Source: an uncultured Cytophagaceae bacterium (lineage in GTDB: Bacteria; Bacteroidota; Bacteroidia; Cytophagales; Spirosomataceae). Taken from it: a stretch of 13,926 nucleotides of DNA. Below are positions 7,010 through 13,926 of this stretch, in pieces (within the stretch, counting starts at the first letter, position 1; the number at the start of each line of letters is the position of its first letter). The stretch covers positions 1-13,926 of the forward strand of contig CAJCBY010000020.1 of the NCBI GenBank assembly GCA_903960725.1, in the 5' to 3' direction. Under the pieces are notes generated by a model. It was not told the origin of the DNA, ran no database searches, and saw only the letters and a program-made list of their open reading frames with translations. The position numbers and the translations under genes are program-made.

Positions 7010-8036
7010 GATCAAATAGAAATATAAGTAAAAAGACACTAGCGAAAAATCCGCCTAATAGCCCAAATATCAAACCTTCATACCATTCCAATAAATTACT
7101 AGGCAAAGGCGTATCCGGGGTATCTACTAACTGAATTGTGGGCGTTTCTTGTAAAAGAGACGCTTTAGAAATCTCTAAATTTTTTAATACCTCCGCATAA
7201 ATCATCCCAGAAAGGCTTTCCTCTCGGGAATTAATCGTGCTTTCTGCCTCTTGATCATAATATTGTGGATTCAAGTCTAACATTTTAAAGTTAGACTGAG
7301 CAGTCCTTCGTACTCGTTGATTTGCATAACGCTGAAGACTATCCGCTAAATGTTGAAGACGACTAATATTCCCCTTGATACGCTTCGTTTTTGCATTAAT
7401 ATACAAATCAGAGGTCATCGTTAATAATCGCTTGCAAAAAAGACTAGCTAATTGCTCATCGCGCATTGTGATGTTAATTTCAAACAAACTTAAGCGACGA
7501 TCTGGCTTGAATACTTCGATATCCTTCTTAATCACGCGGTCAATCAGTGTATTTAACAAACTATCCTCTAAACGGGAATAAGGCTTTTTAGTCAAAGAGA
7601 AATCCACCTTCACACCCACTTTGCGGCTATCTAACCAATCCTCTTTTAACTTTAAAGATGTAGCGTAGCGGTCCGCTAAGGACATTTCTGATCCATCATA
7701 GGACGTCAAAAAAGTCTTACGTAATAAAGAGCGACTTTTTGCTAATTCGATAATATTTTCTCCACTTAATAGATTACTTCCACCTAAAGCTCCAAGTAAT
7801 TCAGGGCCCAATTGGCCTGAAATGGCTCCCATTAGTCCAGAACCACCTAGCGACTTGCTGTCCTCTACGACGAAGGAAGATCGAGCGGTGTATTTGATGG
7901 GTTTAATACTTACATACGCAAAACCAAGAGCAGCTCCTAGCGCAGTTACACCTACGATCAACCCTATTTTCGTGCGCAAAAAAGCGAGGTCGATTTTAAG
8001 TGTAGCTAATAAAAAAGTCGATATTGATCCTTGCAT
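6990..8036 (-). CDS. Wzz/Wzc-N-like polysaccharide chain-length/co-polymerase protein, no kinase domain
   Basis: This 348-residue inner-membrane protein has the layout of a polysaccharide co-polymerase: an N-terminal membrane segment (about 24-44, GLIVGVTALGAALGFAYV), a large periplasmic domain, and a second membrane segment (about 320-341). The domain begins with the Wzz-type strand KYTARSSFVVED and contains a Gly/Leu-rich stretch (64-91). A likely coiled-coil helix spans about 215-297, and a proline-containing TPDTPLPSN motif precedes the second membrane segment as in this family. The protein ends seven residues after that segment (FDPKNGTE), so it carries no BY-kinase domain. It starts four bases after the stop of the Wza-like gene, which supports a joint role in setting chain length and connecting polymerisation to export. 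The 3' end overlaps copy C of Wzi by 20 bases on the other strand. Confidence 0.88.
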   Translation of the reverse strand: MQGSISTFLLATLKIDLAFLRTKIGLIVGVTALGAALGFAYVSIKPIKYTARSSFVVEDSKSLGGSGLMGAISGQLGPELLGALGGSNLLSGENIIELAKSRSLLRKTFLTSYDGSEMSLADRYATSLKLKEDWLDSRKVGVKVDFSLTKKPYSRLEDSLLNTLIDRVIKKDIEVFKPDRRLSLFEINITMRDEQLASLFCKRLLTMTSDLYINAKTKRIKGNISRLQHLADSLQRYANQRVRRTAQSNFKMLDLNPQYYDQEAESTINSREESLSGMIYAEVLKNLEISKASLLQETPTIQLVDTPDTPLPSNLLEWYEGLIFGLLGGFFASVFLLIFLFDPKNGTE

Positions 8037-8040
8037 GTGC

Positions 8041-10308
8041 TTATTTATTCAAAATGGAAATGACCGCCACTAGCGAGGTTAATAAAGTCGCAATACTACT
8101 GATTTCCGAAACACCGATGGTTTTGATATCAGCCAATGACTTTTCAGGCACAAAAATCTTACTTCCCGGTTGAATGCGTGGGTAGAATTTCATGAATAAG
8201 AAACGGTGTGTTTTCTTGTACATTCCGTTCGGGTATTGTACATATGCCTTCCGCAAATTCGCATTATTTTTTGTCCCCCCAACCGCTGAAATATACTCGC
8301 CTAGACGCCCAGAATGGTATTCAATCAATTGTTCATTGAATACGGCTCCTGTCACTGTAACAAAGTTGTTCTTACGCGGCACTACGATTTGATCCCCTGG
8401 TAATAAATACAAAGGCGTATTTGTTTCCTCTATTCCGATGCGCAATCCATTTCGGTATACTTGTAGATCTCCGATGGATGCATAAGGCGAGATTCCCCCA
8501 GCGCGTGCGATAATTTCCGCTACTGTTTCATCCCTTTTCTCTAAACTGTAATCACCTTCATAAAGTACCTCGCCGCGCACTTTCACAGAACCGAGTAGTC
8601 GGTAGTTTAATAGTTTAGGCACTAGCACATCGTCAAATGGTTCCAAAGCTAAGGACGCAGCAGAACTACGTAATGAAGAATCAACTGACACCTTTGAACG
8701 CGTTAAAATCTGATTCGATAAATTCTCTTGATTGTCTCTTTTCAGGCGATTTAATTCAACTTTATGAAAGGCTGCATCTACGGTAAAGCCGCCCGCTAAT
8801 GCGATGAGGTCTTCGATTTTCATCCCTTTTTGGAACGTGTAGGACCCCGGTTTTTTCACCCCACCGCTAATGGTAACGAAGGTATTCGTTAAGAAGTTGC
8901 GTGCAGAGAAAATAACGATGGAATCATTTTTTACGAGAAGAATGTCTGGCTGTTTTTTGGCCAAAATTTCAAGCACATCAAAAGGAATCATTTGCGTATT
9001 CACGCCTGGCATCTTCCGCTGAATGAATCCCCTATTTGCAAAGGCATTCTCCTTAATTCCGCCAGCGCGAGAAATCAATGCACTTAAATTTTCATTTTTT
9101 AATAGCCCATAAGGCCCCGGGCGGTTAATTTCCCCAGCGATGATTACCTTATTCTCATACAACGAATCAATTGCTCCCACTGTGACAGCATCGCCCGCAC
9201 CTAAAACAAACGTGGCAAATTCAGCAGAATTTACATTTTTAATCTGTAAACCAGTCTCGCCCTTCGTCTTAATAGTCACAGATTGTGTGTAGGCATTTTC
9301 GCCAAAACCACCCGCAAATTGCAAAACCTGTTGAAGCGTTTCTTTTTCCTTTAATTCGAAGATCGAGGAGACTTTTACCTCTCCCTCCACTTTCACGCGG
9401 TTTTTATAAATCGGATAATGGATGATGTCTTGATCCTCTAAGCGCACATTTTGGCCTAGAATTCCCTTCTTAATGAACTCATAAAAGTCTACTTCACGCA
9501 CCACTTTATTATTACGAATCACCTGGATAGTCCGCAGTGATCCATTATCAGTAGGTCCTCCAGAAAGGTATAATAAGTTAAATAAATTAGTCAGCCCTGA
9601 AACGGTATAGCCCCCGGGTCTGCGCGCCTCACCGGACACATAGACCTGAATGGTTCTTACTTCAGAAAGGCTTACATAGACCTTCGTAGCACTAGTGGAA
9701 ATGCCTGGATATATAGCCGTTAAACGGGAGCGAATTAATTTTTTCGCCGCCTCGATAGATACGCCGTTTAAGGAAACTTTACCCACATAAGGTAACGTAT
9801 AATATCCTTCTGGGCTAATATAGCCCACTATTTCACGTTCATTTAATCCCGTTACATCCACTTTCAACCCATCACCTGGCCCTAAAATATAGCTCTCAGG
9901 CGTAGCTAGATTAGTATTAGGAGCGTATTCTGAGAAAGCCTCAGAGAAAAAGGAGTACCCGAAATAAGGGGACTTAGGTTGTCCCTCTAAAGGTGTTTTA
10001 AATATCCAGCTGGTATCTCTTCGAGCGATAGCGTTTGATAAGGAGGTATCTAAGCTGGCTTCGCCCAGTTTAGACCCATAAGCCGCCTGGCTCTGTACAA
10101 CTAACTTTACCTGTTCTAAAACGCTCGCTGGATAGCCGCGTCTAACTAATTGATTCTTAATTTCTGCATCTGAAAGGCCCATTTGTTTCGCTTTCATATA
10201 AGCGTTCACAGCCTGGGATTGCATGGCACCACTTAGTTTCGCTTTTTGTCCAAAAGACGAAAAAGTAAGTACGAAACAAGCCAATAAGGTGGTAAAAAAT
10301 AATTTCAT
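8041..10308 (-). CDS. Wza-like polysaccharide export protein with multiple SLBB repeats
   Basis: This 755-residue protein is an outer-membrane polysaccharide export protein. It opens with a signal peptide (MKLFFTTLLACFVLTFSSFGQ, cleavage likely near residue 20). A short helical segment (about 27-75, with AYMKAKQMGLSDAEIKNQL) looks like the small helical module often placed before the export domain in Bacteroidota. The Poly_export domain covers about 135-215 (SYILGPGDGLKVDVTG, YISPEGYYTLPYVG). About six SLBB-type units follow, opening near 220 (YVSGEARRPGGY), 305 (KVEGEV), 388 (IIAGEINRPGPY), 477 (TISGGVKKPGSY), 575 (KVRGEVLYEGDY) and 650 (TVTGAV). A hydrophobic C-terminal helix (about 735-753) may cross the outer membrane as in E. 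coli Wza. It is roughly twice the length of E. coli Wza. The next gene, four bases on, encodes the Wzz-like partner. Confidence 0.92.
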   Translation of the reverse strand: MKLFFTTLLACFVLTFSSFGQKAKLSGAMQSQAVNAYMKAKQMGLSDAEIKNQLVRRGYPASVLEQVKLVVQSQAAYGSKLGEASLDTSLSNAIARRDTSWIFKTPLEGQPKSPYFGYSFFSEAFSEYAPNTNLATPESYILGPGDGLKVDVTGLNEREIVGYISPEGYYTLPYVGKVSLNGVSIEAAKKLIRSRLTAIYPGISTSATKVYVSLSEVRTIQVYVSGEARRPGGYTVSGLTNLFNLLYLSGGPTDNGSLRTIQVIRNNKVVREVDFYEFIKKGILGQNVRLEDQDIIHYPIYKNRVKVEGEVKVSSIFELKEKETLQQVLQFAGGFGENAYTQSVTIKTKGETGLQIKNVNSAEFATFVLGAGDAVTVGAIDSLYENKVIIAGEINRPGPYGLLKNENLSALISRAGGIKENAFANRGFIQRKMPGVNTQMIPFDVLEILAKKQPDILLVKNDSIVIFSARNFLTNTFVTISGGVKKPGSYTFQKGMKIEDLIALAGGFTVDAAFHKVELNRLKRDNQENLSNQILTRSKVSVDSSLRSSAASLALEPFDDVLVPKLLNYRLLGSVKVRGEVLYEGDYSLEKRDETVAEIIARAGGISPYASIGDLQVYRNGLRIGIEETNTPLYLLPGDQIVVPRKNNFVTVTGAVFNEQLIEYHSGRLGEYISAVGGTKNNANLRKAYVQYPNGMYKKTHRFLFMKFYPRIQPGSKIFVPEKSLADIKTIGVSEISSIATLLTSLVAVISILNK

Positions 10309-10334
10309 GAGCTAAAATTAAGGAAAAGTATGAA

Positions 10335-11738
10335 CTAATACGCCTGATCTTCTCCTTTTAAAAGATTAATGATGGTTTGCAGGACAATTTGGCAATCTAA
10401 CCAAAAATTCCATTTCCGGATGTAATACAAGTCATAGTTCACCCTGTTTTGCATATCTAAATTCGTCTTTGTAATCCCCCTAAATCCATTTACCTGGGCC
10501 CAGCCCGTGATTCCTGGCTTAATCAGATGACGTAAATTGTAGGAAGAAACAGCATTTAAAAACTCTAAATTATGCGGAATCGGATGAGGCCTAGGCCCCA
10601 CTACAGACATATCGCCGCGTAAAGAATTTAAAAACTGAGGCAATTCATCTAAACTCGTTTTCCGCATAAATCGACCTAAAGGAGTAACGCGGACATCATC
10701 TCTTTCTGTCTGTAAAAACTTCCCATCCCCGTTAGACGTAGGTACTTGGTTATACATCGTCCTAAACTTATATACGTTAATATGGCTATTGTTTAAGCCC
10801 CATCGCTTCTGTTTAAAGAAAACAGGCCCCGCACTAGTTATCTTGACTAAGAGGATTAGAATAGGGAAGAGCCATGAAGCTATCAGAATAAAGAATAATA
10901 AGGAAAAAACAATATCAAAAACACGCTTGATTAACTGATTTCCCCATTCATCGAGGGGTAATGCTTGTTGACTGATCACCGGAATCAATCCGATATTTTC
11001 AATCGTAATGGGATTCGTCGTCAAATGTATGTAATTAGGAATAATTCGCACATTAACTCGATGTTGATTACAGACAGTAATTATTCGGTTAATTTCTTTC
11101 TCCTTTTTCTGCGGTAAGGCTATGACCACTTCATCTAAATCCATCTCTTTAATAATGGATTCTACATTATCTGTTTTACCTAAGTAAGGACATACCTCAA
11201 ACCCATCCGGTCCATCGTAAAGTGCCCCCAGGCATTTATAGCCATAAAAAGCATTTCGCGACAAAATCTCAAAAAAGTGCTCTGCATAAACAGATTCGGA
11301 GACGATGATTACGCGTTCAAACAGTTTTCCTTTATTCGTAATTAAATGCAAGTATTTTCGGACAATATATTTCACCAGAAATAATAGCCCAAATAAAATG
11401 GCTAAATAATCGTAAAATATGGAGGAATTATAATAAAGAAATAGTTGGAAGAAGAAAATATTAGCTCCTTGAATAAAAGCAAAAAGCAAAATCGTGTAAC
11501 AGATAAAAACGATTTCTTCTGCATATTTATTAAACCGTCTTTCCGTATTTAATCGAGAAATGCGAGCCGCTAAATACCAAGAGAAAACAGACGTGGTGAC
11601 GAAAACTAAATGAACGCTCAATGGAATACTATCCGTACTTTTTTCAACCATAAAAAAAGCGCAGATATAAGCGGTGATTAGAACGGGGAAATCCAGCACC
11701 ACCTTGGCAATTAAGTACCTATTAAAGATTCCCTTCAT
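10335..11738 (-). CDS. Undecaprenyl-phosphate sugar phosphotransferase (WcaJ/WbaP type)
   Basis: This 467-residue polyprenyl-phosphate hexose-1-phosphate transferase starts repeat-unit synthesis by moving a sugar phosphate, most often glucose-1-P, from a UDP-sugar to undecaprenyl phosphate at the inner membrane. The N-terminal half has about four membrane segments (about 13-30, 44-60, 76-92, 108-126) and a Rossmann-like CoA-binding_3-type domain (ERVIIVSES at 141-149, EVVIALP at 203-209). The catalytic half begins with a membrane re-entrant helix (271-300). It then has GPVFFKQKRWG (304-314), YKFRTM, RKTSLDELPQFLN with the Asp364-Glu365 catalytic pair, GDMSVVGPRP (375-384) and KPGITGWAQVNG (407-418). 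All key residues are intact. The start overlaps the upstream glycosyltransferase gene by 17 bases. Sugar specificity (Glc or Gal) cannot be settled here. Confidence 0.94.
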   Translation of the reverse strand: MKGIFNRYLIAKVVLDFPVLITAYICAFFMVEKSTDSIPLSVHLVFVTTSVFSWYLAARISRLNTERRFNKYAEEIVFICYTILLFAFIQGANIFFFQLFLYYNSSIFYDYLAILFGLLFLVKYIVRKYLHLITNKGKLFERVIIVSESVYAEHFFEILSRNAFYGYKCLGALYDGPDGFEVCPYLGKTDNVESIIKEMDLDEVVIALPQKKEKEINRIITVCNQHRVNVRIIPNYIHLTTNPITIENIGLIPVISQQALPLDEWGNQLIKRVFDIVFSLLFFILIASWLFPILILLVKITSAGPVFFKQKRWGLNNSHINVYKFRTMYNQVPTSNGDGKFLQTERDDVRVTPLGRFMRKTSLDELPQFLNSLRGDMSVVGPRPHPIPHNLEFLNAVSSYNLRHLIKPGITGWAQVNGFRGITKTNLDMQNRVNYDLYYIRKWNFWLDCQIVLQTIINLLKGEDQAY

Positions 11739-13893
11739 GCTGCGAATTTACGAATATTCGCTCATATTGTGATGCGATGTGATCCCAATTATAGGTTTCA
11801 ATCAGGCGGCTTTGAGCTTTAGCCCTTAAATCAACGAAAACTTGATTTTTTTCGTTTAAACACTTGACTAAAGAATTTGGATCCTTGTCAAACAGCAAAC
11901 CAAACTCCCCATCGGCTAACACCTCTTTATTAAATCGAGTTCCTAATGCGATAATCCCCGTTCCCTCCGCTAAAGCCTTTATCAAGGTCGGATTTGTTCC
12001 GCCAAACTCATGCCCATGTAAATACGCATAGCAATGTTGATACAGCGCAGAAAGAACCTGCGAGTCCTTCACATAACCCGTGAATCGGATATTTGGATTG
12101 CCCTTGATTTTTTCTTTAATCGACTGAGCAAAGACATCATTAAAGACATCATCCCCTACTATGACCAGCATCTTATCTGACTTCGATTTCAAATACCCGT
12201 CGATTAGTATATCTGAATTATTATCAGGAATCAAACGACCCACAATCAGAAAATAGCCCCCCGATTCGAGATTCCAGGGATCTAAAAGTTCCATCGATAC
12301 GGGTATATAGGGATCCGCTCCGTAAGCAATCATCGTCGATTTAGCCTGAAACAATTCCAAATACGTTTTTTGCATCTCTACGGCATCCGTCACCACCTGG
12401 TCCATCCAGCGAGTGGCTTGCTTCGCTGCGAAATAGAAGTATTTAGACCCCAAGCCTTTCCATTTAGGTCGTAGCCATTCCATTCCGTCTACATTGATGA
12501 CCGTAGGAATTTTAAAGAGTCGAGTGATTACCCCAAAAGGCCCATTCGCCGCATTTACGTAAAATAGTACATCTGGCCGCTTGAAAAGGCAGGCATGGAG
12601 GGTGGCTAGTAAAGTGTGCGTTAATTGGCTCAGGGTTTTTTGTTCGATAGAAGGGACGTAGACTAGCTGAATCCCATTCACCTGGGATGGCCTCTCCTTG
12701 AATAAGGAACGATGGCAATAAACCGTTACTTCTATTCCCCTTTGGACTAATCGCTCGCCTATTTCCTTCACTAAGGTTTCATATCCTGAATAAACATAAG
12801 GATATCCCCTTAAGCCAAGCATGGAAACCCGAAAAGGCCTATGCATCAGTCGCAGAAATTGCGATGCCACTGCAGCCCATTGAAATGCCTTCGCTCTTTC
12901 TAGTCCTGCGATACGCAATTTTGCACGACAAGCCTCGTCTGTAATTAGGATAGTTAGTGTATGAGAAATAGCTGAAACTTGATATGGGTCAAAATAGAGC
13001 ACGGCGTCTCCTCCTACCTCAGGCAAAGCCGTATTATTCGCTGCTGCACAAGGAAGCCCTTGCTGCATTGCCTCCACCAGAGGCAGGCCAAAACCTTCAT
13101 TTAAGGAGGGGAAAACATAGGCATGCGCATGTCTATATAAATTAGCTAATTCCTGATCCGATACCCTCCCTACTAATAAAACTCGATCCTGTACTCCTAA
13201 ATCATTTATTTTTTGTTCTAATGCTGCACGCCCATTAGATCCTGAATAGGCGGGCGACTCTCCAGCTAATACAAGCAAACCGTCCCAATCCAATGATTCA
13301 AATGCCTGTACTAATCGAAGTAAATTTTTTCGGTGATCTAATGTGCCTACATGTAAAAGATAGGGTTTATCGAAGCGGGATTCTCCTGTAGCCTCAGGTA
13401 AAGATTTAGGCCCTTCCGTTATTACGTCTACTCGTTTAAGTGCAGGGATAAAATGTAGTAAGCGATTTTTAACATACTCAGTAGGAACTATCACCGCCTC
13501 CGCATTATTAGCGGCAGGAACAGCTAAATAATGAAATAAGCGGAGCCAAAATCCATTATAATGTGCTGGTTGTTCGAAGAAAAAGGCATCATGAAAAACA
13601 ACAAATTTTTTCGCAGGAAGTGGGAGTAGTGGAAGAAAATAGTCTGTACATAATAAGGCATCTACTCCATTTATAAGACAATAAAATGGCAAATAGCATT
13701 GCTTCCATAGGAAAAACAGTAGGTGCTCTAACGCCTTTCCTAGGTAAGACGATCCCGTATAAACGGCTAGGGGATAAGTAATAAATAAAACCTCTGGATT
13801 CGACGAAAATTCATCGCATAGGGCCTTTAGGTAAGTAAATGTCCCGGTTTTGCTTTTCTGTAAATCTCGGGTATCAATCGCTATTTTTCGCAT
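11722..13893 (-). CDS. Fused double glycosyltransferase: GT4 domain plus DUF1972/GT4 domain
   Basis: This 723-residue protein joins two complete GT-B enzymes in one frame. Residues 1 to about 350 form a GT4 enzyme: IAIDTRDLQKSKTGTFTYL at the start, HVGTLDHRKNLLRLVQAF (181-198) and an intact E266-x7-E274 motif in EGFGLPLVEAM. Residues about 354-723 form a second enzyme of the DUF1972/rhamnosyltransferase-like group: VSMLGLRGYPYVYSGYETLVKEI, INVDGMEWLRPKWKG (466-480), a VGRLIPDNN segment, and HGHEFGGTNPTLIKALA. There is almost no linker (about LRLMHRPFRVSM), and a Met at 350 marks where a separate second protein could begin. In the second half Lys639 sits where related enzymes usually have Glu. 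The protein probably adds two sugars in succession to the lipid-linked unit. It is the first gene of the - strand operon visible here; only 33 bases upstream are in the window. Confidence 0.9.
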   Translation of the reverse strand: MRKIAIDTRDLQKSKTGTFTYLKALCDEFSSNPEVLFITYPLAVYTGSSYLGKALEHLLFFLWKQCYLPFYCLINGVDALLCTDYFLPLLPLPAKKFVVFHDAFFFEQPAHYNGFWLRLFHYLAVPAANNAEAVIVPTEYVKNRLLHFIPALKRVDVITEGPKSLPEATGESRFDKPYLLHVGTLDHRKNLLRLVQAFESLDWDGLLVLAGESPAYSGSNGRAALEQKINDLGVQDRVLLVGRVSDQELANLYRHAHAYVFPSLNEGFGLPLVEAMQQGLPCAAANNTALPEVGGDAVLYFDPYQVSAISHTLTILITDEACRAKLRIAGLERAKAFQWAAVASQFLRLMHRPFRVSMLGLRGYPYVYSGYETLVKEIGERLVQRGIEVTVYCHRSLFKERPSQVNGIQLVYVPSIEQKTLSQLTHTLLATLHACLFKRPDVLFYVNAANGPFGVITRLFKIPTVINVDGMEWLRPKWKGLGSKYFYFAAKQATRWMDQVVTDAVEMQKTYLELFQAKSTMIAYGADPYIPVSMELLDPWNLESGGYFLIVGRLIPDNNSDILIDGYLKSKSDKMLVIVGDDVFNDVFAQSIKEKIKGNPNIRFTGYVKDSQVLSALYQHCYAYLHGHEFGGTNPTLIKALAEGTGIIALGTRFNKEVLADGEFGLLFDKDPNSLVKCLNEKNQVFVDLRAKAQSRLIETYNWDHIASQYERIFVNSQHEGNL

Positions 13894-13926
13894 TCTACAC
13901 GACTAATTTGATGGATAATATACCCA

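Noticed and set aside
7822..8073. 83-codon open frame on the + strand across the Wzz/Wza-like junction
   Set aside because: It is antisense to two well-supported genes in an operon, and its product is low complexity without family features.
12512..12718. 68-codon open frame on the - strand within the fused glycosyltransferase
   Set aside because: It is another frame of the same strand inside a conserved domain; no motif and no sign of independent translation.

Overview
The window looks like chromosomal DNA of a Bacteroidota bacterium. The signs are tightly packed genes, no clear Shine-Dalgarno sequences at the starts, one gene that can only start at TTG, outer-membrane proteins ending in aromatic residues, and a polysaccharide gene set of the kind common in that phylum. 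A Cytophagales-like origin is a guess from protein style only. By eye, nearly every base is coding; the longest non-coding gaps are about 60 bases, and there are no RNA genes, insertion sequences, CRISPR arrays or prophage genes.

Layout. (1) Bases 2-925 (+) hold the 3' part of a PLP-dependent Cys/Met-metabolism enzyme of the cystathionine gamma-synthase/lyase type; its 5' end lies outside the window. (2) Bases 2778-922 (-) hold a Wzi-like outer-membrane protein followed by a tiny exported PEGA-domain protein. (3) Bases 2839-7009 (+) hold a GT4 glycosyltransferase and two more Wzi-like proteins, joined by 4-base and 1-base overlaps. (4) Bases 13893-6990 (-) hold a fused double glycosyltransferase, a polyprenyl-phosphate sugar phosphotransferase, a Wza-like SLBB export protein and a Wzz-like chain-length/co-polymerase protein. 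These four are spaced as one operon (overlap of 17 bases, then gaps of 26 and 4 bases). Blocks 2 and 3 diverge from a 60-base region, and blocks 3 and 4 converge with a 20-base overlap of coding sequence.

Together blocks 2-4 are most of an envelope-spanning capsule or exopolysaccharide system of the Wzx/Wzy-dependent type. The phosphotransferase loads the first sugar on undecaprenyl phosphate, the glycosyltransferases extend the repeat unit, the Wzz-like and Wza-like proteins control length and export, and the Wzi-like proteins probably hold or organise polymer at the cell surface. No flippase (Wzx), polymerase (Wzy), tyrosine kinase or phosphatase is in the window; they may be encoded nearby or elsewhere.

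I see no wholly new system. The most unusual points are three different Wzi-like proteins in one locus, a fusion of two GT4 enzymes whose second half has Lys where the usual second glutamate is expected, a large Wza-like protein with six SLBB-type repeats, and the overlapping convergent gene ends.
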